Below are positions 37,518 through 46,745 of a stretch of 64,000 nt of DNA, in pieces; positions within the stretch are counted from its first letter, which is position 1; every line of letters starts with the position of its first letter. Source of the stretch: Methylorubrum thiocyanatum (GTDB taxonomy: Bacteria > Pseudomonadota > Alphaproteobacteria > Rhizobiales > Beijerinckiaceae); the NCBI GenBank assembly GCA_014138645.1, contig JACJIB010000003.1, positions 558,001 through 622,000 on the forward strand. Reading direction: 5' to 3'. A program made the translations under genes and the position numbers. The notes below the pieces were generated by a model that worked only from the letters and a program-made list of their open reading frames with translations, had not been told where the DNA came from and ran no database searches.

Positions 37518-38003
37518 ATGAGCGACAACGAGATCGACATCGCCGTCGAGGATGTGCGCTGGGAACAGGCCGTCCCCGATCTGGAGGCGTTCACGCTGCG
37601 GGCGGTCGAGGCCGGACTGGCGATCCTGCCCGATTCGGCCTCCGAATCCGTCGAGGTCAGCGTCCTTCTGGCCGACGATGCCACCGTCCAGACCCTGAAC
37701 CGGACCTGGCGAAACAAGGATAAGCCCACCAACGTGTTGTCATTTCCGGCAGCAGACGGGCCGCTCCAGCCCGGCATGGCGCGGCCGCTCGGCGACGTCG
37801 TTCTTGCGTATGACACGCTCCTGCGCGAGAGTGCGGAGCAGTCGAAGCCGTTCGAGCACCATTTCGCCCACCTCCTCGTCCATGGCACCCTTCACCTTCT
37901 CGGACAGGACCATGAGACCGGCGAGGCAGAGGCCGACGCCATGGAGGCGCTCGAGGTCGCCGCGCTCCGGACTCTCGGCATCCCGAATCCCTACGACGAC
38001 TGA
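37518..38003 (+). CDS. ybeY: rRNA maturation endoribonuclease YbeY
   Basis: A 161-residue single-strand endoribonuclease needed for 16S rRNA 3' maturation. The zinc site HGTLHLLGQDH (H-x3-H-x5-H) is intact, followed by the typical acidic helix (EADAMEALE). The RTWRNKDKPTNVLSFP block is conserved. The ATG at 37518 is chosen over one at 37470 because conserved sequence begins shortly after it. It lies between phoH and corC as in most proteobacteria. Confidence 0.93.
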   Translation: MSDNEIDIAVEDVRWEQAVPDLEAFTLRAVEAGLAILPDSASESVEVSVLLADDATVQTLNRTWRNKDKPTNVLSFPAADGPLQPGMARPLGDVVLAYDTLLRESAEQSKPFEHHFAHLLVHGTLHLLGQDHETGEAEADAMEALEVAALRTLGIPNPYDD

Positions 38004-38039
38004 CACCCGGCACTCCCGCTGCATCCAACCCAGAGACCC

Positions 38040-39194
38040 ATGACCAACGACCGAAGTCGCGGCGCGGCCCTGGCCGCGCCAGCCGCGGACGCGGAACCGC
38101 CCCCACGCGAGGCGTGGTACGATCGTCTGCTGAACGTCTTCAACCTGCGTCCGCGCGACTCCCTTCGCACCGATATCGAGGAGGCCCTGGCCGAGCCCGA
38201 TACGGGCGAAGACGCCTTCTCTCCCCTCGAACGGGCCATGCTCAAGAACGTGCTCGGCCTGCACAAGGTACGGGTGGACGACGTGATGCTGCCCCGCGCC
38301 GACATCGTGGCGGTGGCCAGCGACACGAGCCTCGGCGATCTCCTGAGGCTGTTCCGCACCGCCGGCCATTCGCGTCTGCCGGTCTACGGCGAGACCCTCG
38401 ACGATCCCCGCGGCATGGTCCACATCCGCGATTTCGTGGAGTATCTCGCGACGCAGGCCGAGGCGACCCCACGCCGTCCGGCACCGCGGGTCGTGAACGA
38501 CGGCGAGGCCGACGGAGAGAGCAAGCCCGCACCGCGCCCGCGCCGCACCGCTTCCGCCCGCGGGGCGCTCCGCAGCCTCGATCTCGGGAAGGTCGATCTC
38601 ACCGCGACGCTCGCCTCCACCCGCATCCAGCGCCCGGTGCTGTTCGTGCCGCCCTCCATGCCGGCCATCGACCTGCTGGTGCGGATGCAGGCCACGCGCA
38701 CCCACATGGCGCTAGTCATCGACGAGTATGGCGGCACCGACGGGCTGATCTCGATCGAGGATCTGATCGAGATGGTGGTCGGCGACATCGAGGACGAGCA
38801 CGACGTGGCCGAGGGCCGGCTCGTCAACCGCATGGAAGGCGAGGCGGAAGCCTACATCGCCGACGCCCGCGCCGGGCTCGCGGAGGTGTCGGAGGCCACC
38901 GGCCTCGATCTCGCCGCCGCCTTCGGCGAGGTCGCCGAGGAGATCGACACGATCGGCGGTCTGGTCGTCACCCTGGCCGGGCGGGTGCCCGAGCGCGGCG
39001 AGCGGATCGCCGGGCCCGAGGACATCGAGTTCGAGGTGCTCGATGCCGATCCCCGGCGGGTGAAGCGGATCAAGCTCCAGCGCGCTCCGGCCAAGATCGG
39101 CACCGTGGTGCCGCTTGCCCTGCCGCCGCCGCGCGCGGTGCCGCACAGCTCGGCCGAACCGGATACGGCACAGGCTGCCGAAGCCGGCCGGTAA
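38040..39194 (+). CDS. corC: CorC/HlyC-family CBS-domain protein
   Basis: A 384-residue cytosolic protein with two CBS domains (MLPRADIVAV around 80-140 and VPPSMPAIDLLVRMQ to EDLIEMVVGDI around 205-270) and a C-terminal CorC_HlyC transporter-associated domain (ETIGGLVVTLAGRVP region, here DTIGGLVVTLAGR). It lacks the membrane DUF21 domain of larger homologues. The family is linked to Mg/Co efflux, though annotated as hemolysin in places. A ~50-residue Arg/Pro-rich insert separates the CBS halves. It lies directly before lnt. Confidence 0.9.
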   Translation: MTNDRSRGAALAAPAADAEPPPREAWYDRLLNVFNLRPRDSLRTDIEEALAEPDTGEDAFSPLERAMLKNVLGLHKVRVDDVMLPRADIVAVASDTSLGDLLRLFRTAGHSRLPVYGETLDDPRGMVHIRDFVEYLATQAEATPRRPAPRVVNDGEADGESKPAPRPRRTASARGALRSLDLGKVDLTATLASTRIQRPVLFVPPSMPAIDLLVRMQATRTHMALVIDEYGGTDGLISIEDLIEMVVGDIEDEHDVAEGRLVNRMEGEAEAYIADARAGLAEVSEATGLDLAAAFGEVAEEIDTIGGLVVTLAGRVPERGERIAGPEDIEFEVLDADPRRVKRIKLQRAPAKIGTVVPLALPPPRAVPHSSAEPDTAQAAEAGR

Positions 39195-39221
39195 CGTCAC
39201 AACGGAACGAAGCGACAAGGC

Positions 39222-40922
39222 ATGACCGCTCCGCTCGGCCGCGCGTCCGGCGCCGGATTGGGCCCGGCCGTGGCGCGGACCGGCCTTCTCGAGGCCGTCG
39301 CGCACAGGATCATCCTGAGCCAGGGCTGGGTGCGAGCGGCGATCGCCATCGCGGCCGGGGCCTGCGGTGCGCTGGCCATGCCGCCCTTCGGGCTGTTCCC
39401 GGCGCTCGTCGTCTCGCTCTGCATCGCCGTCTGGCTCATCGACGGCGCGGCGATCGGCGGTTCGGGCCGGCGCACGGTGTGGGTCTGCGCCGGGATCGGC
39501 TGGGCCTGGGGATTCGGCTTCTTCACCGCAGGCCTGTGGTGGCTCGGCGCGGCCTTCCTCGTGGAGGCGGACCAGTTCGCCTGGGCTTTGCCGCTCGGCG
39601 TCGTCGGCCTGCCCGCGGTGCTCGCCCTGTTCTTCGCCGCGGGCTTCGCCGCGGCCCGCCTCATCTGGTCGCGGGGGGCGGGCCGCATCGCGGCGCTGGC
39701 CTTCGGCCTCGCCGCCGCCGAGTGGCTGCGCGGGCACGTGCTCACGGGCTTTCCCTGGAACACCCTCGGGATGGCGCTCGGGGGCAACCTCTGGACCATG
39801 CAGGCGGCCTCGCTCGTCGGCCTCTACGGCCTCACCCTGCTCGCGGTCCTGATCGCCGCCGCCCCGGCGACGCTGGCCACCGGCGCGACGCCCCGCGGCC
39901 GGTTCGGCCCGGTGCTGGCGGCAATCGTCGCGCTCGCGGGTCTGGCGGCCTACGGCGCCGGACGCGTCCCCGCCGCGCCCGATCCGACGGTGGCGGGCGT
40001 GCGCCTGCGCCTGATCCAGCCCAACATCCCACAGGATGACAAGTTCGGCTCCGAGAATCGCGAGCGGATCGTCAGCAAGTACCTCGAACTCAGCGACCGC
40101 GCGCTCTCGCCCGACCGGACCGGCATCGCCGACGTCACCCACCTGATCTGGCCGGAATCGGCCTTTCCCTTTCTGGTCCAGCGCGACCCGGAGGCGCTCG
40201 GCCGGATCGGCGCGGCCCTGCCGGCGGGCACACAGCTCATCACCGGCGCCGCGCGGGTGCGCGAATTGCCCGAGGGCGAGCGGCTGACCCGCGAGAACGC
40301 GGTCTTCTTCAACGCGATCCTGACGATCGGCGCGGGCGGACGCTTCGGCGAGATCTACGACAAGGTCCATCTCGTGCCCTTCGGCGAGTACCTGCCGGGA
40401 CCGCTCGACGCGCTCCTGCGGGCGCTGGGCCTGCGCCAGTTCGTATCGATCCCCGGCGGCTTCACCGCGGGCGACCGGGCGGGTCAGCGCATCCTCGCCG
40501 TGCCGGGCCTGCCCCCGGTCGCGGCGACGATCTGCTACGAGGCGATCTTTCCCGGTGCGATCCTGCCGCCCGAACCGTCCGAGGGTGCGCCCGCGGTGCC
40601 GGGGCTGATCCTGAACCTCACCAACGATGCATGGTTCGGCGACACGCCGGGCCCGCGCCAGCACTTCGCGCAGGCCCGGTTGCGGGCCGTGGAGGAGGGG
40701 CTTCCGCTGGTGCGCGACGCCAATTCCGGCATTTCGGCGGTGGTCGATGCCCATGGCCGGATCGTTGCGAGCCTGCCGCTGGGCGTCGAGGGCGTGCTCG
40801 ATGCGAGCCTGCCGGCCCGGCTGCCCGGCCGAACCCTCTATACCAGCTTCGGCGACCTGCCCTTTGGGACCGGCCTCGTCGCCTGCCTCCTGATCGCGCT
40901 GGCCGCCCGCCGCCGGCCCTGA
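39222..40922 (+). CDS. lnt: Apolipoprotein N-acyltransferase
   Basis: Lnt adds the third acyl chain to lipoproteins in the inner membrane. The 566-residue protein has six to seven N-terminal membrane helices, then a nitrilase-like periplasmic domain with Glu in WPESAFPF, Lys in YDKVHLVPFGEYLP and the nucleophile Cys in TICYEAIFPG. A final membrane helix closes it. It ends the conserved block; the gene often found next in rhizobia (a DNA-binding regulator and metK) is absent, replaced by the BA14K gene. Confidence 0.95.
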   Translation: MTAPLGRASGAGLGPAVARTGLLEAVAHRIILSQGWVRAAIAIAAGACGALAMPPFGLFPALVVSLCIAVWLIDGAAIGGSGRRTVWVCAGIGWAWGFGFFTAGLWWLGAAFLVEADQFAWALPLGVVGLPAVLALFFAAGFAAARLIWSRGAGRIAALAFGLAAAEWLRGHVLTGFPWNTLGMALGGNLWTMQAASLVGLYGLTLLAVLIAAAPATLATGATPRGRFGPVLAAIVALAGLAAYGAGRVPAAPDPTVAGVRLRLIQPNIPQDDKFGSENRERIVSKYLELSDRALSPDRTGIADVTHLIWPESAFPFLVQRDPEALGRIGAALPAGTQLITGAARVRELPEGERLTRENAVFFNAILTIGAGGRFGEIYDKVHLVPFGEYLPGPLDALLRALGLRQFVSIPGGFTAGDRAGQRILAVPGLPPVAATICYEAIFPGAILPPEPSEGAPAVPGLILNLTNDAWFGDTPGPRQHFAQARLRAVEEGLPLVRDANSGISAVVDAHGRIVASLPLGVEGVLDASLPARLPGRTLYTSFGDLPFGTGLVACLLIALAARRRP

Positions 40923-41135
40923 CCGTCCCCGGACGCGGAGCCGAGGCCCTGTCGTCCCGCACCGCGTTCCGGCCGGCCGCGCAATGATCCCGAGAAGAGG
41001 CGCGGCTGTCCCGCGACATTCGAACAATCTTGGCCGTAGGATCGAGTCCCGTCATCGAGAGTTGCAACCATAACGCCTGATCCCGCCGAGCGATTTCCGG
41101 CACAGGCTCCCCTCTCGAGCGATGAGGAAACCACG

Positions 41136-41870
41136 ATGAAGCGCATGTTCCTGGCCTCGGCCGCGCTGATCGGCGCGCTGGCCTACCTTCCGGCAAGCGC
41201 GGATGCGCGCCCGATCGGCGTCGGCGGCTCCGGCGGTCTCGGCGGCGGCAACTTCCGCAGTGCCTTGGGCGCAGGCGGTGTGACCGGCTTCGGCCGCGGC
41301 GGCGGGTTCGCCGGTGGCGGATTCCGCGGCGGCGGTGCGGGCCTCGCCGGCGGCGGCTTCCGCGGTGGCGGAGTCGGGATCGGCGGCGGCGGCTTCGCCG
41401 GTCGTCCCGGTTTCGGTGCCGGTCGCCCCGGCTTCGGCAACGGCGTCGCTGGCCGTCCCGGTTTCGGTGCCGGCCGCCCCGGCTTTGGCAACGGCGTCGC
41501 GGGCGTGCGGCCCGGCTTCGGCGGCAATCCCGGCTGGTACGGCAACCGCGGCTGGCGGAATGCCGGCTGGCATCGCCGGGGCTACGGTTACGGCGGTCTC
41601 GGGCTCGGCTTGGGGCTCGGAGCCGGGCTCGGCCTCGCTGCTGGCGGCCTTTACGGCGCCTATGGCTATCCGGGCTACGGCTACGGGTATGGCTACGACG
41701 ACGGCTATTACGCGCCGGCTGGTTATTACGGCACCGAGACGGTCACCACCGGTGTCGCGCCCGGCGGTGATGACGAGCTGATTGCCGAGTGCGCCCGCCG
41801 CTTCAAGACTTACGATCCGCAGACCCAGACCTACATCGCCAAGCGCGGCGTGCGCCGCTCCTGCCCGTAA
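41136..41870 (+). CDS. Glycine-rich BA14K-family secreted protein
   Basis: A 244-residue protein with signal peptide (cleavage after ADA near 24). The middle is a Gly-rich domain with repeats (GRPGFGAGRPGFGNG occurs twice), then Gly/Tyr-rich sequence with one hydrophobic stretch. The C-terminus ECARRFKTYDPQTQTYIAKRG ends in CP and matches the BA14K family (lectin-like, known from Brucella). Cys residues are limited to this domain. GAGGAAA precedes the ATG. Cell-surface location is inferred. Confidence 0.85.
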   Translation: MKRMFLASAALIGALAYLPASADARPIGVGGSGGLGGGNFRSALGAGGVTGFGRGGGFAGGGFRGGGAGLAGGGFRGGGVGIGGGGFAGRPGFGAGRPGFGNGVAGRPGFGAGRPGFGNGVAGVRPGFGGNPGWYGNRGWRNAGWHRRGYGYGGLGLGLGLGAGLGLAAGGLYGAYGYPGYGYGYGYDDGYYAPAGYYGTETVTTGVAPGGDDELIAECARRFKTYDPQTQTYIAKRGVRRSCP

Positions 41871-41880
41871 GCTCTATCCG

Positions 41881-41904
41881 CGGGAGCACCGAGCGGTGCT
41901 CCCG
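41881..41904 (+). terminator. Hairpin after the BA14K gene
   Basis: A 10-bp perfect stem (CGGGAGCACC/GGTGCTCCCG, loop GAGC) starting 11 bases past the stop. No T-run; it acts with the larger stem just downstream. Confidence 0.6.
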
Positions 41905-41909
41905 TCGCG

Positions 41910-41963
41910 CTGAAACGAAAAGCCCCGCCCGACCTGACGGTCGGGCGGGGCTTTTCGTTTCAG
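41910..41963. terminator. Bidirectional terminator between BA14K gene and catalase
   Basis: A perfect 25-bp stem (41910-41934 with 41939-41963, loop TGAC) with GC core AGCCCCGCCCGACC and flanking A/T tracts, so each strand reads a GC stem followed by a T-rich run. It serves the two convergent genes. Confidence 0.93.
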
Positions 41964-42001
41964 AGCATGGCGCGCGTGATCGCGGGTCTCCGGCGGACTG
42001 T

Positions 42002-42030
42002 GCGGAACAGGACCATCGATCCTGTTCCGC
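42002..42030 (-). terminator. Hairpin just after the catalase stop
   Basis: An 11-bp perfect stem (GCGGAACAGGA/TCCTGTTCCGC, loop of seven) nine bases past the catalase stop. No T-run, so stabilisation of the mRNA end is as likely as termination. Confidence 0.6.
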
Positions 42031-42038
42031 GGGCGATG

Positions 42039-43628
42039 TTACTCCGCGGCGACCTTCTGCGGGGCGTTGCCGCCCTCGGTGTAGGTCTCAGCCTGGAGGC
42101 GCTTGTGCGGGGCGGCGCGGCCCGGCAGCGGCGGCAGGGCCTTGGCCTTCTCCAGATCGATCCCGGCGCCCTCGGCGACGCGGCGGCCGTAATCCTCGTC
42201 GGCGTGCCAGAAGTGCCAGACCATCCGTAGCTGGATCGGCTCCGGGCACTGCTTCATGTCCGCGACGAGGTTGGCGATCAGATCCTCACGCTCCCAGTCC
42301 TCGAAGGTCCGGTAGCGGTGGCCCGCCTGGGCGTAGTCGTCCTCGGTGCGCGAGGTCTGGTAGCGGCCGAGACGCCCCTCCACCGGCTGGTGGTACTCGG
42401 TCTTCTTCGGCGCCTCGGCGAGCCCCTCGCCGAGGGTCGAGGGCTCGTAGTTGATGTGCCGGTTCTGGCCCGTGCCGTCGACGCCGTAGGTCATCTGGCC
42501 GTCGCGCTGGTTCGAGTAGACCTTCACGCCGGGCTGCGGCGCGTTGATCGGAAGCTGCAGGTAGTTGGCGCCGACGCGGTAACGCTGCGTATCCGAGTAG
42601 GACAGCGTGCGCCCCTGGAGCATCTTGTCGTCCGAGAAGTCGATGCCGTCCACGAGCACGCCGGTGCCGAAGGCCGACTGCTCCACCTCCGCGAAGAAGT
42701 TGTCCGGCACGCGGTCGAGCACCATGCGGCCGACCGGCAGCAACGGGAACTGATCCTCGGGCCAACGCTTCGTGTCGTCCAGCGGGTCGAACGAGAGGTG
42801 GTCGTTCGGGCCGTCGGGCATGATCTGCACGCAGAACTCCCACTCGGGGAAGTTGCCGGCGGAGATGTTGTCGTAGAGGTCACGGGTCGCGTGGCCGACA
42901 TCCTTAGCCTGGATCTCGGACGCCTGCGCCGAGGTCAGGTTGCGGACGCCCTGCTTGGGCTGCCAGTGGAACTTGCACAGCACCGCCTCGCCCTTGTCGT
43001 TGACGAGCTTGTAGGTGTTGACGCCCGAGCCTTCCATCTCGCGGTAGTTCGCCGGGATGCCCCAGGGCGACTTCAGCCACGTCACCATGTGAATCGCTTC
43101 GGGGTGCTGCGCCACGAAGTCGAAGAAGCGCCATGCCTCCTGGCGGTTCGTCACCGGGTCCGGCTTGAACGCGTGGATCATGTCGGGGAACTTGATCGCG
43201 TCGCGGATGAAGAAGACCTTGAGGTTGTTGCCAACCAGGTCCCAGTTGCCCTCGACGGTCTTGAACTTCACCGCGAAGCCGCGCGGGTCGCGCTCCGTCT
43301 CCGGACTCTCCTTGGCACCGGCCACGGTGGAGAAGCGCACGAACATCGGCGTCTTCACGCCGGTCTCGTTGAGGACGCGGGCGCGGGTGTACTTGGAGGC
43401 CGGCTCGTCGCCGATCTTGCCGTAGGCCTCGAACCAGCCGTGGGCGCCGGCGCCGCGGGCATGCACCACGCGCTCCGGAATGCGCTCACGGTCGAAGTGG
43501 GTGATCTTCTCGATGAACTGGTAGTTCTCGAGCGTCGCGGGCCCCCGCTCGCCGACCGTGCGCGTGCTCTGGTTGTCACGGACCGGATGGCCCTGTCGGG
43601 TCGTCAGAATCGGGCGGTTCTCGCTCAT
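42039..43628 (-). CDS. katA: Monofunctional heme catalase
   Basis: A 529-residue small-subunit catalase that dismutates hydrogen peroxide. The distal His is H56 in [11 protein letters not shown], the conserved Asn is in [13 protein letters not shown], and the proximal heme Tyr is in [19 protein letters not shown]. The C-terminal ~50 residues (after [11 protein letters not shown]) are typical of clade 3. It diverges from oxyR with 147 bases between the start codons, and an OxyR-type site lies in this gap. No signal peptide, so cytosolic. Confidence 0.96.
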   Translation of the reverse strand: MSENRPILTTRQGHPVRDNQSTRTVGERGPATLENYQFIEKITHFDRERIPERVVHARGAGAHGWFEAYGKIGDEPASKYTRARVLNETGVKTPMFVRFSTVAGAKESPETERDPRGFAVKFKTVEGNWDLVGNNLKVFFIRDAIKFPDMIHAFKPDPVTNRQEAWRFFDFVAQHPEAIHMVTWLKSPWGIPANYREMEGSGVNTYKLVNDKGEAVLCKFHWQPKQGVRNLTSAQASEIQAKDVGHATRDLYDNISAGNFPEWEFCVQIMPDGPNDHLSFDPLDDTKRWPEDQFPLLPVGRMVLDRVPDNFFAEVEQSAFGTGVLVDGIDFSDDKMLQGRTLSYSDTQRYRVGANYLQLPINAPQPGVKVYSNQRDGQMTYGVDGTGQNRHINYEPSTLGEGLAEAPKKTEYHQPVEGRLGRYQTSRTEDDYAQAGHRYRTFEDWEREDLIANLVADMKQCPEPIQLRMVWHFWHADEDYGRRVAEGAGIDLEKAKALPPLPGRAAPHKRLQAETYTEGGNAPQKVAAE

Positions 43629-43762
43629 GCGTCACTCTCTCCTTGGGAGGCAGGGGCTTCAGGTCGCGGCGCCGGTGGCGCCTGCACAGCCTGGAACCAT
43701 TCTGTTTCGACGGTATGACCCAGGCATGACCCATTGGCAAATGCATCGTCACAAACACTGTG

Positions 43763-43777
43763 ATAGATGCAGCCTAT
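43763..43777. promoter_or_regulatory. OxyR-type half-site pair
   Basis: ATAG-N7-CTAT, the OxyR element, ending at the oxyR start codon (43776). A looser dyad GCATCGTCAC/GTGATAGATGC spans 43743-43770. Control of katA and autoregulation of oxyR are inferred. Confidence 0.6.
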
Positions 43778-44786
43778 GAATCTTTCCGGTCTGTCCCTGC
43801 GCGATCTCGAATATGTCGTGGCTGTCGCCGACGAGGGGCATTTCGGCCGGGCCGCGGAACGCTGCAACGTGAGCCAGCCGACGCTGTCCGTGCAGGTCCG
43901 CAAACTGGAGAACGCGCTAGGGCTGACCTTGTTCGAGCGATCCAACCGTCGCGTGTTGCTCACGGTGGCAGGGCAGGGGATCGTGCGGCAGGCCCGCGTC
44001 GTGCTCGGCGAGGCCCAGCGCCTGCTGGCGCTCGCCGTCGAGGGGCGCGGCTCGCCGCTCACCGGGAGGCTGGTGCTGGCGGCGATCCAGACGCTCGGGC
44101 CCTATTATTTTCCGCTGGTCCTGCGCCTGCTGCGCCAGGAGTTTCCGCTGCTGACGCTGGCGCTCAGCGAGGCGCGCACCGCCGAAATCCTCGATGGCTT
44201 GCGCGACGGGCGCATCGACGCAGCCCTGGTCTCCCTGCCGGTGGCGGCCTCCGGGCTCACGGTCTCGCCGCTCTTCGTCGAGCCGTTCCGACTCGCCTGC
44301 CCGGCCGATCACGCCTTTGCTCAGGGCGCGCCACCGCGGGCGGAAAATCTGAACGGGCCGGACCTGCTGCTCCTCGACGAGGGCAATTGCCTGCGCGACC
44401 AGACCATCGCCGCCTGCGGCACCCTGCGGGGCGCCGGCCGCCACGCCACCAGCCTGGAGACGCTGCGCTCGATGGTGGCGGCCGGGGCCGGCTACACCCT
44501 GATCCCGGCGCTGGCGGTGCCCGCCGGGCCCGATCCGAGCGGGCTCACGGTGATGCGCCACTTCGAGGGGGAGGGGCCCGGTCGCACGGTGGCCCTGGCA
44601 TGGCGCTCCAGCGATCCGCGGGCGGCGGGTCTCGCGCATCTCGCCGCCTTCTTCCGCGCCCACGCCCCGGCCGGCACCGCCGCCTGCCGGGAGGAGGAGG
44701 CCTACGGACTGCCGCCGCACGGGGAAGACCGGCGGCGGGGGCCGGACAGGCCGTCAGGCGCGCCGATGCCGCCGGCCTCACCGTGA
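43776..44786 (+). CDS. oxyR: Hydrogen-peroxide-responsive LysR regulator OxyR
   Basis: A LysR-type activator with the OxyR redox pair. Using the ATG at 43776, the N-terminus aligns with E. coli OxyR and the helix-turn-helix is RAAERCNVSQPTLS. The cysteines C205 and C214 lie in DEGNCLRDQTIAAC, nine residues apart as C199/C208 of E. coli, followed by ATSLETLRSMVAAG. An ATG nine bases upstream is less likely because it falls inside the operator. The 336-residue length includes an unusual ~25-residue Arg/Pro-rich tail. Confidence 0.94.
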   Translation: MNLSGLSLRDLEYVVAVADEGHFGRAAERCNVSQPTLSVQVRKLENALGLTLFERSNRRVLLTVAGQGIVRQARVVLGEAQRLLALAVEGRGSPLTGRLVLAAIQTLGPYYFPLVLRLLRQEFPLLTLALSEARTAEILDGLRDGRIDAALVSLPVAASGLTVSPLFVEPFRLACPADHAFAQGAPPRAENLNGPDLLLLDEGNCLRDQTIAACGTLRGAGRHATSLETLRSMVAAGAGYTLIPALAVPAGPDPSGLTVMRHFEGEGPGRTVALAWRSSDPRAAGLAHLAAFFRAHAPAGTAACREEEAYGLPPHGEDRRRGPDRPSGAPMPPASP

Positions 44787-44856
44787 CAGTTCGGGCGGGA
44801 GGGTGTAGCGCGGGTCACGCGCGAACCTTGCCCCGCGCTCTCCTGCTCCCGAACCC

Positions 44857-45924
44857 GTGCCCGAACCCCGCACTCTCCTGCGCTGGACGGCGCTCCTCGC
44901 CGTCTCGGCCGCTCTCGCCTACGGCCTGAGCCGCGCGCATTTCCCCGCCGCCCTTCTCCTCGGACCGATGCTCGCCGCGATCGTCTTCGGGGTGCGCGGG
45001 GCCGGCCTCGCCTTGCCGCGCCCGCTGTTCCTGGCGGCTCAGGCGGTGATCGGCTGCCTCGTCGCCCGCTCCGCAACGACCGAGATCGCCGCGACCCTGC
45101 GCGAGGACGGCCTCATCATCCTGGCGGTCGTCGGCGTGACGGTGCTGGCCGGCGCGCTCACGGGACTGGCGCTGACGCGGCTGCGGGTCCTGCCCGGCAC
45201 CACCGCGGCCTGGGGCTCGTCGCCGGGCGGGGCCGCCGCCATGGTGGCGATGGCCGAGGATTACGGCGCCGACCCGCGGCTGGTGGCCTTCATGCAATAT
45301 GTGCGGGTCGCCGCCGTGGTGCTCTCGGCCTCGCTCGCCGCGCGCCTCCTCGCCGATGTCTCAGGCGCCGCCGGCGCCGCCGCGTCCGGCGAGACCTGGA
45401 GCTGGGCGGGCCTCGCCGCCACGTTCGCCGTGGCCGTCGCCGGGTTCGGCCTCGCGGCGCTGCTGCGGCTGCCCTCCGCCCCCTTGATCGGGCCGATGCT
45501 GCTCGGCGCGCTCCTGCACGCCACCGGCCTCCTCGACATCGCCCTGCCCGGACCGGTGCTCGATGCCGCCTACGCCGCGGTCGGCTGGTATGTCGGCCTG
45601 CGCTTCAACCGGCGGACCCTGGACGAGACGCTGCACGCGCTGCCGGGCGTGCTGACGGCGACCGCCGGGATCATCCTGCTCTGCGGCGTTTGGGCCTGGG
45701 CGCTGACCCACTGGCTGCCGATCGACTTCCTCACCGCCTTCCTGGCCACCAGCCCCGGCGGCCTCGACTCGGTGGCGATCATCGCCGTCGGCTCGCGCGC
45801 CGACGTCTCCTTCGTGCTGGCGGTGCAGACCCTGCGCCTGTTCGTCGTGCTGGCGATCGGCCCGATCCTCGCCAAATGGATCGCCCGGGCGGTGCCGGGA
45901 GAGACCCCGGAAAAGTCGCCGTGA
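44857..45924 (+). CDS. AbrB-family membrane protein
   Basis: A 355-residue integral membrane protein of the AbrB (PF05145, ammonia monooxygenase-named) family. It has ten or so membrane helices with an internal duplication: FPAALLLGPMLAA and LPSAPLIGPMLLGALLHA repeat, as do AWGSSPGGAAAM and LATSPGGLDSVAI. The start is GTG at 44857. Despite the common name it is not an ammonia monooxygenase; transport or regulation is suggested for relatives. dgkA overlaps its stop (GTGA). Confidence 0.85.
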   Translation: MPEPRTLLRWTALLAVSAALAYGLSRAHFPAALLLGPMLAAIVFGVRGAGLALPRPLFLAAQAVIGCLVARSATTEIAATLREDGLIILAVVGVTVLAGALTGLALTRLRVLPGTTAAWGSSPGGAAAMVAMAEDYGADPRLVAFMQYVRVAAVVLSASLAARLLADVSGAAGAAASGETWSWAGLAATFAVAVAGFGLAALLRLPSAPLIGPMLLGALLHATGLLDIALPGPVLDAAYAAVGWYVGLRFNRRTLDETLHALPGVLTATAGIILLCGVWAWALTHWLPIDFLTAFLATSPGGLDSVAIIAVGSRADVSFVLAVQTLRLFVVLAIGPILAKWIARAVPGETPEKSP

Positions 45925-46265
45925 CCGCGCTCTACCTCGCCTTCCTCAACTCCTGGCGCGGCCTCGTCTATGGCGGGCGCACCGAGCGGGCGGTTCGGCT
46001 CGAACTCGTTCTGCTGGCGCTCGGCCTGCCCGTGGCGCTTGCCCTCGGCGGCAGCCTGTGGGTGCGGGTGGCGCTGATCGCGAGCCTTCTCCTGATGCTG
46101 GCGGCCGAACTACTCAACACCGCCGTCGAGAAGCTGTGCGACCACCTCCATCCGGGGCGGCACGAGCGGATCGGCATCGTCAAGGATCTGGCCTCGGCGG
46201 GCGCATTCCTGACCCAGGTCATCGCCGCCCTGATCTGGACGGCCGCGGTGATCGACCGCTTTTAG
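45921..46265 (+). CDS. dgkA: Diacylglycerol kinase
   Basis: A 114-residue membrane enzyme that phosphorylates diacylglycerol, returning it to phospholipid synthesis. Three membrane helices surround the catalytic segment AAELLNTAVEKLCDHLHPG, where the conserved Glu and Asn are seen; KDLASAGAFL follows. Its GTG start overlaps the AbrB-family stop by four bases. Normal length is about 120. Confidence 0.93.
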   Translation: MTALYLAFLNSWRGLVYGGRTERAVRLELVLLALGLPVALALGGSLWVRVALIASLLLMLAAELLNTAVEKLCDHLHPGRHERIGIVKDLASAGAFLTQVIAALIWTAAVIDRF

Positions 46266-46350
46266 GCCGTCCCCGAGGGCGTGTCCCGGCTCTCCTGAAA
46301 GAGACGATGCGGGACCGGACGGCGCGGACGTCACCGCCCGGCGAAGGCCG

Positions 46351-46548
46351 TCAGGCGTCTTCCGGCTCGTTCCAGATCATCCAGCTGCCGCCGAACAGCG
46401 TGGCGGCGATCACGACCCAGAGGCCGGTCCGACCGACGAGATCGACCAGCCAAGCGTGAACCGCAGAAAAGCCGAGCTGGAGAACGCAGTCCAGCACGCC
46501 GAGGTACAAGGAGAGCGCCAGAAGACCGACGGCAAGAGGGCGGCTCAT
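46351..46548 (-). CDS. Small membrane protein, paralogue 2
   Basis: A 65-residue protein with two membrane segments (about 4-24 and 43-59). It shares with its upstream neighbour the pattern S..HAWL....G.TG....A..F.G.W..W.E.ED. GGAGG lies before the ATG, and the start overlaps the neighbour's stop (ATGA), so both are made from one transcript. No known family. Confidence 0.75.
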   Translation of the reverse strand: MSRPLAVGLLALSLYLGVLDCVLQLGFSAVHAWLVDLVGRTGLWVVIAATLFGGSWMIWNEPEDA

Positions 46549-46745
46549 CGATCCTCCGTCTCCCGCCAGAGGGCCCACGCCCCCGCGAATACCATCGCCC
46601 CGATCAAGAGACGCATTCCCGTATGGCCGATCTTCTCCAGGAGCCAAGCATGAGCCGTGGAGAGACTCAAGTCCAGCATCCATCCCCACGCCGTCAGGAG
46701 CACGGCAATCGCGACGACAATGAGGATTTTGGTCCAGACCGGCAT
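46545..46745 (-). CDS. Small membrane protein, paralogue 1
   Basis: A 66-residue protein with two membrane segments (about 5-22 and 43-60), starting MPVWTKILIV. It aligns with the next gene over most of its length: LSTAHAWLLEKIGHTGM against FSAVHAWLVDLVGRTGL, then WALWRETEDR against WMIWNEPEDA. The connecting loop carries the conserved HAWL and G-x-TG. Start codon ATG at 46745; a longer frame to 46805 lacks the hydrophobic profile. Function unknown. Confidence 0.75.
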   Translation of the reverse strand: MPVWTKILIVVAIAVLLTAWGWMLDLSLSTAHAWLLEKIGHTGMRLLIGAMVFAGAWALWRETEDR

